Below are positions 1 to 5,301 of a DNA stretch of 11,257 bases, one piece after another. The notes beneath the pieces are model-generated. The model was not told the DNA's origin. It made no database searches and worked only from the letters and a program-made list of their open reading frames with translations. Origin of the DNA: Lentimicrobiaceae bacterium (lineage in GTDB: Bacteria > Bacteroidota > Bacteroidia > Bacteroidales > Lentimicrobiaceae); contig JAQVEI010000029.1 of NCBI GenBank assembly GCA_028697695.1, positions 1-11,257 of the forward strand, written 5' to 3'. The position numbers and the translations under genes are program-made. How positions within the stretch are numbered: position 1 is the first letter of the stretch; each line of letters opens with the position of its first letter.

Positions 1-735
1 GAACGCAGGACAAGTCAGGTAGCCATTCGCTCCACCCTCAAACACGAGAGGGAACTGAGTGAAGTGAAATCCAGGTATATATCCAATGTTTCTCACGAAT
101 TTCGCACACCTCTTTCCATCATTTACAGCAATCTTCAGTTACTTGAATCTCACGGGTTGGAGTTGGATAAGCAAACCCTTGACGATGCATTTGAACTAAG
201 CAAAATGGCGGTAAAATCGCTGCTGCGGGTGCTGGATAAAGTAACCATCGTGGATGCAGCCGGGAAAGGTAAGCTGGAATTAAAGCCTGCCTTGCTCAAT
301 ATAATCGGGTTTTGCCAGTCACTGGTGAAGGAATGTTCGGAAATGACCCTGATTCAAGACCGGGTAAAAATGCAGATCAATGGTATTATCCCACATATGG
401 TGGTGGATGAATACCTGCTCAAAAATATATTGTCCAATTTGTTGCAAAATGCCCTGATTTTTTCAGAACGAAGCTCGGAAGTTGTTTTTACAATAGGATT
501 TAACCATAAAGGCTGGCTGAGTTTTGAGATTAGTGATCAGGGTATAGGCATCCCTCCGGCAGATATGAAATTTATTTATGAGCCGTTTTATCGCGCATCC
601 AATGCCGGCATGATAAAAGGTTCAGGCCTGGGACTCGCCGTGGTGGCTGAATGTATTAAATTGCATAAAGCAGAAATTTCAATAGAAAGCACGCCGGGTA
701 AAGGTACAGTAGTCAGGGTAGATATCCCGGTTTGA
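1..735 (+). CDS. Sensor histidine kinase, C-terminal part (5'-truncated by window edge)
   Basis: This is the catalytic half of a two-component sensor kinase, which autophosphorylates on histidine and passes the phosphate to a response regulator, probably the next gene. The frame is open from base 1, so the true start lies outside the window; the GTG at 64 is only an internal codon. In the 244 visible residues a short helical linker leads into the dimerisation/phosphoacceptor domain with the H-box SHEFRTP (His32). The HATPase domain follows: N-box NILSNLLQNA around 142-151, G1 box DQGIGIP at 179-185, F-box YEPFYRASN around 193-201 and G2 box GSGLGLAV at 207-214. All key ATP-binding motifs are intact. 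The protein ends just after this domain, so no receiver is fused to it. The sensory input domain is not visible, so the signal is unknown. The family call is very secure; the specific pathway is not identifiable. Confidence 0.96.
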   Translation, partial: ERRTSQVAIRSTLKHERELSEVKSRYISNVSHEFRTPLSIIYSNLQLLESHGLELDKQTLDDAFELSKMAVKSLLRVLDKVTIVDAAGKGKLELKPALLNIIGFCQSLVKECSEMTLIQDRVKMQINGIIPHMVVDEYLLKNILSNLLQNALIFSERSSEVVFTIGFNHKGWLSFEISDQGIGIPPADMKFIYEPFYRASNAGMIKGSGLGLAVVAECIKLHKAEISIESTPGKGTVVRVDIPV

Positions 736-759
736 TGCTTTTATGAAAAAGATTTTGAG

Positions 760-1878
760 ATGAACAAAGAACATGTTGGTACAAAAGTTTTGCTGATAGA
801 GGATGACCACTCTTTAGCCATTACCATATCGAATCTGCTAAGAGTAAAAGGGTATTTGGTTACCCATGCCAACGACGGTGCTGCAGGCATACAAAAGGCA
901 TTTGAAATAATGCCCGATTTGATATTATGTGATATTTCAATGAATGAGATCAACGGCTACGATGTCTTTAATGTGCTTAAAGAAAGTCCGGCCACTTCCA
1001 TGATTCCTTTTGTTTTTCTGACTGCCAAAAGCGAACTTAAGGATATCCGTTATGGTATGCAACTGGGCGCCGACGATTACATCGTTAAACCATTTGAATA
1101 CGATGAGTTGCTTACCTCCATCGAAACCCGGTTGAGAAAGGCCGAAGCCTTCCGCAAAGCAAATGAAGAGAAGTTTATAGCGCTTTCCATGATTTCGCCC
1201 TATGGAATTTATATTTATCAGGGCGATTCTTTTATAGAAACCAATCCCAGCCTGCTTGATATGTTGGGTTATACCCGCAATGAGTTGCTTAATATGAGTT
1301 TTGCAGACATCATCGCTGAGCAGGAGAGACCCATTGCACTTGCCCGCATTAACCGTTGCCTGCGCGGAATGGAAAAAGAAATCTACATGCGATTCAATGC
1401 CATCCATAAGGATAAATCGTTGATTGCCTGTGAGCTATATGGTATTGAGGGCATCAGGGTGAAAGGAAAAACCAGCCTGCTGGGTGTGCTTACCCCAACC
1501 AAACCCGATCTGGTGGAAAGTGATGAGCTGAACAATATCAACCTCAATGAAATTGAAGAGTTTGAAAAGGCAGTAGATATGATTGCCGGCAATCGCAGCT
1601 ACATCAGTACTGAATTGATAAACCGCCTGATTTCTATATTCCGGAACAACGAGATGCAACGGGAGAAAACAGAGGAGGTGGTGAGTTTTTCGGAAAGGGA
1701 ACTGGAAGTGCTCAAGTTGGTTTGTAAGGGGTTGCCAACCAAAGAGATAGCCGATAACCTCTTCATCAGTAGCCGAACCGTCGAAAAGCATCGCGCCAAT
1801 TTAATGACCAAGGTAGATGCTAAAAATATAATAGAAGTAATTATTTACGCGGTTAAGCATAAATTAATTGATTTGTAA
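760..1878 (+). CDS. Response regulator: receiver, PAS-like and LuxR-type HTH
   Basis: A 372-residue DNA-binding response regulator, probably phosphorylated by the kinase encoded 24 bp upstream in the same operon. The receiver domain occupies about residues 9-130, with acidic pair Asp15/Asp16, phosphoacceptor Asp58 (LILCDISM), Thr88 (FLTAKSE) and Lys110 (YIVKPFE), so it should be phosphorylatable. Residues about 140-250 resemble a PAS sensor fold (GIYIYQGDSFIETNPSLLDM, then GYTRNELL). After an acidic linker, about 307-372 form a LuxR/FixJ-type helix-turn-helix with SERELEVLKLVCKGLPTKEI and the recognition helix in ISSRTVEKHRANLM. Typical FixJ/NarL regulators are about 200-220 residues, so the extra length is the central region. 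The ATG at 760 is chosen because the receiver begins a few residues later. The PAS assignment is my reading of the sequence and is less certain than the two end domains. Target genes are unknown. Confidence 0.93.
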   Translation: MNKEHVGTKVLLIEDDHSLAITISNLLRVKGYLVTHANDGAAGIQKAFEIMPDLILCDISMNEINGYDVFNVLKESPATSMIPFVFLTAKSELKDIRYGMQLGADDYIVKPFEYDELLTSIETRLRKAEAFRKANEEKFIALSMISPYGIYIYQGDSFIETNPSLLDMLGYTRNELLNMSFADIIAEQERPIALARINRCLRGMEKEIYMRFNAIHKDKSLIACELYGIEGIRVKGKTSLLGVLTPTKPDLVESDELNNINLNEIEEFEKAVDMIAGNRSYISTELINRLISIFRNNEMQREKTEEVVSFSERELEVLKLVCKGLPTKEIADNLFISSRTVEKHRANLMTKVDAKNIIEVIIYAVKHKLIDL

Positions 1879-1889
1879 CACCTTAAGAT

Positions 1890-3677
1890 TTAATCCAGTT
1901 TAAGCACCGCAAGGAATGCTGACTGCGGTACTTCTACATTTCCAACCTGACGCATACGTTTTTTGCCTTTTTTCTGTTTTTCAAGCAACTTGCGCTTCCG
2001 GCTGATGTCGCCTCCATAGCATTTGGCGGTAACATCCTTGCGCACGGCTTTTACTGTTTCGCGTGCGATTATTTTGGCTCCAATGGCAGCCTGTATGGCG
2101 ATGTCAAATTGTTGTCGGGGGATAAGTTCTTTTAGCTTGGAACATATACGCTTGCCAAAATCATAAGCATTGTCAAAGTGGATAAGTGTAGAGAGTGCAT
2201 CTACCGGTTCAGAATTGAGCAATATGTCGAGCCTTACCAGTTTGGCCGGTTGATAGCCACTCAGGTGATAATCAAAAGAAGCATATCCCTTTGAAATGCT
2301 CTTGAGCTTATCGTAAAAGTCGAAAACTATCTCTCCCAAGGGCAACTCTACCGTAAGTTCCACTCTGTCGCTGGTAAGGTAAACCTGATTTTTGAGGGTG
2401 CCGCGCTTGCCTATGGTTAGCGTCATAACAGCTCCGATATATTCAGATTTGGAAATTATCTGAGCCGTAATATAAGGCTCCTCTATACGTTCAAGATAAT
2501 TGGGTGCCGGCAATCCGGATGGATTGTGTACATCTATGACTTCACCCTTAGTGGTGTAAGCTTTGTAGGAAACGTTTGGTACTGTGGTAATTACATCCAT
2601 ATCGAATTCACGATCCAGCCTCTCCTGAATAATTTCCATATGCAGCAGTCCCAAAAATCCGCATCTGAATCCAAATCCCAAAGCAACAGAAGATTCTGGT
2701 TCAAAAACCAGAGAAGCATCATTGAGTTGAAGCTTTTCCATGGATGCCCTCAATTCTTCATAATCATCGGCATCAACGGGATAAATACCCGCATACACCA
2801 TGGGTTTTACGTTGGTAAAGCCGGCAATGGCATTTTCACACGGCTCTTTCACATGAGTTATGGTGTCGCCCACTTTTACTTCGCGTGAGGTTTTGATGCC
2901 CGAAATAATGTAGCCTACATCTCCGGCACTAAGCAGTTCACGGGGTTGGCGTGTAAGTTTAAGGACACCAATTTCGTCGGCATGATATTCTTTGCCGGTT
3001 GCAAAAAATTTCACATGGTCACCCGGGCGAATCTTTCCGTTAACGACCCTGAAATAGGCAATGATTCCCCTGAAAGAGTTAAACACCGAATCGAATATCA
3101 AAGCCTGCAGGGGTGCATTCTCATCGCCTGTGGGAGGTGGGATGCGCTCGATAATAGCTGACAGTATGTCATCAACGCCCTCACCGGTTTTGCCGCTTGC
3201 CCGGATAATTTCTTCAGGTTTGCAGCCGATAAGGTCAATAATTTGTTCCTCAACCTCTTCGGGCATGGCGTTTATCATATCCATTTTGTTCAAAATGGGA
3301 ATAATTTCCAGGTCATGTTCCAGTGCAAGGTATAAGTTCGAAATGGTCTGAGCCTGAATGCCCTGGGTAGCGTCAACGATAAGCAGCGCACCCTCGCAGG
3401 CTGCAATAGATCTGGAAACTTCGTATGAAAAGTCTACGTGACCGGGCGTATCAATCAGGTTGAGCTTATAATCTCCTCCCTTGTATTTGTAATCCATCTG
3501 AATGGCATGACTTTTAATGGTAATGCCGCGTTCACGCTCCAGGTCCATGCTATCGAGTACCTGCCCCTGGGATTGACGTTGGGTAAGTGTACCGGTAAAT
3601 TCGAGCAGCCTGTCGGCCAGCGTACTTTTGCCATGGTCAATATGGGCAATGATGCAGAAGTTTCGGGTATTTTTCAT
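1890..3677 (-). CDS. lepA: Elongation factor 4 (LepA), ribosomal back-translocase GTPase
   Basis: A 595-residue translational GTPase that acts on the ribosome; the family is described as a back-translocase and as a factor in ribosome biogenesis and stress. The GTPase motifs are complete: P-loop AHIDHGKST at 11-19, the switch I region with RGIT at 50-53, DTPGH at 76-80 and NKMD at 130-133. Domain II, the EF-G-like domains (FGFRCGFLGLLHMEI is diagnostic) and the LepA-specific C-terminal domain, ending in the basic stretch SRKRKLLEKQKKGKKRMRQV, follow. The length is normal for the family. The open frame extends three codons upstream to a TTG at 3686, but that codon lies inside the -7 promoter element. 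The ATG at 3677, giving MKNTRNFCIIAH, is therefore the better start and matches family N-termini. The gene is monocistronic in view, divergent from gap and convergent with the response regulator. Confidence 0.98.
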   Translation of the reverse strand: MKNTRNFCIIAHIDHGKSTLADRLLEFTGTLTQRQSQGQVLDSMDLERERGITIKSHAIQMDYKYKGGDYKLNLIDTPGHVDFSYEVSRSIAACEGALLIVDATQGIQAQTISNLYLALEHDLEIIPILNKMDMINAMPEEVEEQIIDLIGCKPEEIIRASGKTGEGVDDILSAIIERIPPPTGDENAPLQALIFDSVFNSFRGIIAYFRVVNGKIRPGDHVKFFATGKEYHADEIGVLKLTRQPRELLSAGDVGYIISGIKTSREVKVGDTITHVKEPCENAIAGFTNVKPMVYAGIYPVDADDYEELRASMEKLQLNDASLVFEPESSVALGFGFRCGFLGLLHMEIIQERLDREFDMDVITTVPNVSYKAYTTKGEVIDVHNPSGLPAPNYLERIEEPYITAQIISKSEYIGAVMTLTIGKRGTLKNQVYLTSDRVELTVELPLGEIVFDFYDKLKSISKGYASFDYHLSGYQPAKLVRLDILLNSEPVDALSTLIHFDNAYDFGKRICSKLKELIPRQQFDIAIQAAIGAKIIARETVKAVRKDVTAKCYGGDISRKRKLLEKQKKGKKRMRQVGNVEVPQSAFLAVLKLD

Positions 3678-3683
3678 CGGGTG

Positions 3684-3691
3684 CAAAGGTA
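3684..3691 (-). promoter_or_regulatory. Bacteroidota -7 promoter element of lepA
   Basis: On the minus strand the sequence reads TACCTTTG, a full match to the Bacteroidota -7 consensus TAnnTTTG. Only six bases (CACCCG) separate it from the lepA ATG, so transcription would begin within a few bases of the start codon. No clear TTTG is present at the -33 position 19-21 bp upstream, which lowers confidence. Confidence 0.6.
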
Positions 3692-3833
3692 GGACGAAAA
3701 TAAATATGTTTGAATCTTCCTGTCATGCTATTTGGAAATTTTGTGTATATGGCAGGTAATTTTAGTTCATAATTCCAAGGTTTCAGATATTGCTAAAAAA
3801 TGTTAACCTCAATAAACCGGCCTGATTTTTGCG

Positions 3834-3841
3834 TAATTTTG
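3834..3841 (+). promoter_or_regulatory. Bacteroidota -7 promoter element of gap
   Basis: TAATTTTG matches the TAnnTTTG consensus exactly and lies 50 bp upstream of the gap ATG, predicting a leader of about 45-48 nt that is very A/T-rich. The -33 region about 20 bp upstream contains only TGTTAAC, not a clean TTTG. Confidence 0.6.
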
Positions 3842-3891
3842 TGCTCCCTTAAACAAAATTTTAACGTAATTTGTTAAACAAAAAAAATATT

Positions 3892-4899
3892 ATGACTCAA
3901 ATAAAATTAGGTATCAATGGTTTTGGTCGCATAGGCCGCAATGTTTTCAAGATTGCCCTTGAAAGAGACAATATAGAAGTTGTGGGTATCAACGATTTAA
4001 CCAGCACCCGCACCCTGGCTCATCTGTTAAAATACGATTCCACTCAGGGTAAGTTTCCCGGAAAAATTGAATTCGACGAAACGGCTATAATCGTGAACGG
4101 AAAAAGGTATCCGGTTACTGCCGAACGCAATCCGGGCAACATTCAATGGGCAGAAACCCCCGATGTTGTGGTAGAAGCCACAGGTATCTTCCGTGCCAGG
4201 GAGAGTGCCAAGGGTGGTTATGGCGATCACTTGAAAAATGGTGCCAAAAAAGTAATTCTTACCGTACCTGCAAAAGATACCATCGACCGTACCATAGTAT
4301 TGGGCGTAAATGATCATGATCTGAAAGATACCGATCAATGCGTGTCCAATGCTTCATGCACCACCAACTGTCTTGCACCGGTAGCCAAAGTGCTCAACGA
4401 TCGTTTTGGTATCGAAAATGGTATGGTAACTACCATTCACTCTTATACCAATGATCAGGTGATACTCGATGGGCCACACTCCGACCTGCGAAGAGCACGT
4501 TCGGCTGCTTTGTCGCAAATCCCCACCACCACAGGTGCCGCTAAAGCTGTGGGTATCGTTATTCCCGAATTGAAAGGCCGCCTCGATGGCCTGGCTGTTC
4601 GCGTGCCTACACCTACCGGCTCATTGGTCGATTTGGTGGTAAACCTCAAGACTGAAGTTACCAAGCAGCAAGTCAATGATGCACTAAAAGAAGCTGCTGA
4701 AGGCCCGATGAAAGGAATTTTAGAATATACCGCAGATGAGATTGTATCCATTGATATAGTGCACAATCCCGCTTCATCTATCGTTGATGCCCAAAGCACC
4801 ATGGTGTTAAATGGAAAAACGGTGAAAATACTTTCATGGTACGATAACGAATGGGGATATTCAGCCCGTGTGGTTGACCTGGCCGAAAAATTGTTCTAA
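3892..4899 (+). CDS. gap: Glyceraldehyde-3-phosphate dehydrogenase, type I
   Basis: A 335-residue cytoplasmic enzyme of glycolysis/gluconeogenesis that oxidatively phosphorylates glyceraldehyde-3-phosphate to 1,3-bisphosphoglycerate using NAD(P). The Rossmann nucleotide-binding motif GINGFGRIGRN is at 7-17. The catalytic signature SNASCTTNC carries nucleophile Cys156, and His183 (TIHSYTND) is its usual general-base partner. The substrate-binding stretch PTPTGSLVDL and the C-terminal WYDNEWGYS are intact. The acidic/small pattern after the second strand (GINDLTS, 32-38) suggests NAD preference, but this is inference. The frame is open upstream to a TTG at 3871. The ATG at 3892 gives the family-typical N-terminus MTQIKLGINGFG and is preceded by an A-rich tract, so it is chosen. 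The gene stands alone, divergent from lepA and followed by a stem-loop. It is one of the most secure calls in the window. Confidence 0.98.
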   Translation: MTQIKLGINGFGRIGRNVFKIALERDNIEVVGINDLTSTRTLAHLLKYDSTQGKFPGKIEFDETAIIVNGKRYPVTAERNPGNIQWAETPDVVVEATGIFRARESAKGGYGDHLKNGAKKVILTVPAKDTIDRTIVLGVNDHDLKDTDQCVSNASCTTNCLAPVAKVLNDRFGIENGMVTTIHSYTNDQVILDGPHSDLRRARSAALSQIPTTTGAAKAVGIVIPELKGRLDGLAVRVPTPTGSLVDLVVNLKTEVTKQQVNDALKEAAEGPMKGILEYTADEIVSIDIVHNPASSIVDAQSTMVLNGKTVKILSWYDNEWGYSARVVDLAEKLF

Positions 4900-4908
4900 A
4901 ACTATTCA

Positions 4909-5001
4909 ATGTTTGTTGTTAAAGGCAGATTGGCTGCGCTGTGTTTTACAGCGTTGGCTGTTCTGCCTTTTGCGAATTCAAAAATCAGCTTGATGAATTA
5001 A
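4909..5001 (+). CDS. Possible 30-residue signal-peptide-like small ORF
   Basis: Starting 10 bp after the gap stop codon, an ATG opens a 30-codon frame ending in TAA. It begins MFVVKGRLAALCFTALAVLP and continues FANSKISLMN. The layout resembles a secretion signal: basic residues Lys5 and Arg7, then a hydrophobic run from Leu8 to Ala22, then polar residues. There is no ribosome-binding motif and no recognised family. The same DNA forms a long stem-loop, which may be its real function. It could be a chance frame, a remnant of a secreted-protein gene, or a tiny membrane peptide; chance is the leading explanation. Confidence 0.2.
   Translation: MFVVKGRLAALCFTALAVLPFANSKISLMN
4921..4970 (+). terminator. 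Stem-loop downstream of gap, probable terminator or 3'-end structure
   Basis: AAAGGCAGA at 4921-4929 pairs perfectly with TCTGCCTTT at 4962-4970. Inside it, CGCTGT at 4937-4942 pairs with ACAGCG at 4948-4953 around a five-base loop. The two stems are separated by unpaired flanks, so the whole is a stacked two-stem hairpin beginning 21 bp after the gap stop. The arm ends in TTTT rather than a long T tract, so intrinsic termination is plausible but not certain; 3'-end protection is an alternative. Confidence 0.5.
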
Positions 5002-5025
5002 CTGCACCCAACCGGCTTCTTGCGC

Positions 5026-5111
5026 CTTTGGCACTTTCTCCTGCCTTCGACTCCGCTCAGGCCATCGAAAGTAGAAGGCTATCCTAACTTTAATTCGTTT
5101 GTTTAATTAGC
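5026..5111. repeat. Tandem direct repeat, copy 1 (86 bp)
   Basis: This copy begins CTTTGGCAC and ends TTTAATTAGC. It matches copy 2 at 80 of 86 positions by direct comparison; five of the six differences fall in the right arm of the palindrome and just beyond it. Its core carries CTTCGACTCCGCTCAGG, which I recall as a frequent intergenic motif in Bacteroidota and other genomes. The palindrome is degraded here: TCGAA at 5065-5069 pairs with TTCGA at 5046-5050, and GCCTTC at 5043-5048 can alternatively pair with GAAGGC at 5074-5079. Reading it as protein gives only a short frame closed by TAA, so it looks non-coding. Confidence 0.85.
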
Positions 5112-5151
5112 TTTTTATTAATCTCCCTAGTCCCTTTACTACCTTATACGT

Positions 5152-5237
5152 CTTTGGCACTTTCTCCTGCCTTCGACTCCGCTCAGGCCATCGAAGGGAG
5201 AAGGCTCTTTTAACTTTAATTCGTTTGTTTAATCAGC
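5152..5237. repeat. Tandem direct repeat, copy 2 (86 bp)
   Basis: This copy lies exactly 126 bp after copy 1, leaving a 40-bp unrelated A/T-rich spacer at 5112-5151. Its palindrome is better preserved: CCTTCGA at 5170-5176 pairs with TCGAAGG at 5191-5197, and TTCTC at 5162-5166 can extend the stem with GAGAA at 5198-5202. The tail is T-rich (TTTTAACTTTAATTCGTTTG), so in the plus direction it could work as a terminator-like hairpin. It lies 64 bp beyond the stop codon of the convergent surface-protein gene. Confidence 0.85.
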
Positions 5238-5301
5238 ATTTTTTCCCGGTCTCCCGGCTGGTCACTAAGCGTTTAACGAAGTGCTCCCCATAACCCATCA
5301 A

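Larger units (their letters stand above)
4900..5301. other. 402-bp convergent intergenic region with stem-loop and tandem repeats
   Basis: Between the stop codons of gap and the surface-protein gene there is no convincing conventional gene. The region holds the stem-loop at 4921-4970, the doubtful small ORF at 4909-5001 and two 86-bp direct repeats at 5026-5111 and 5152-5237. It also has a short GC element at 5245-5256 (CCGG, TCTC, CCGG), which on the minus strand would be a four-pair stem closed by a GAGA tetraloop. T-rich stretches follow each repeat palindrome in the plus direction. Confidence 0.7.

Noticed and set aside
64..735. GTG at 64 as the start of the histidine kinase
   Set aside because: The frame is open to base 1 and the linker helix and H-box continue across this codon, so the gene simply enters from outside the window.
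5026..5237. CRISPR-like array
   Set aside because: There are only two 86-bp units with a single 40-bp spacer and no cas genes, and the units are too long for CRISPR repeats.
5245..5256. CCGG-TCTC-CCGG element as a terminator of the surface-protein gene
   Set aside because: On the minus strand the four-pair stem is followed by A residues, not a T tract, so it does not fit intrinsic termination in that direction.
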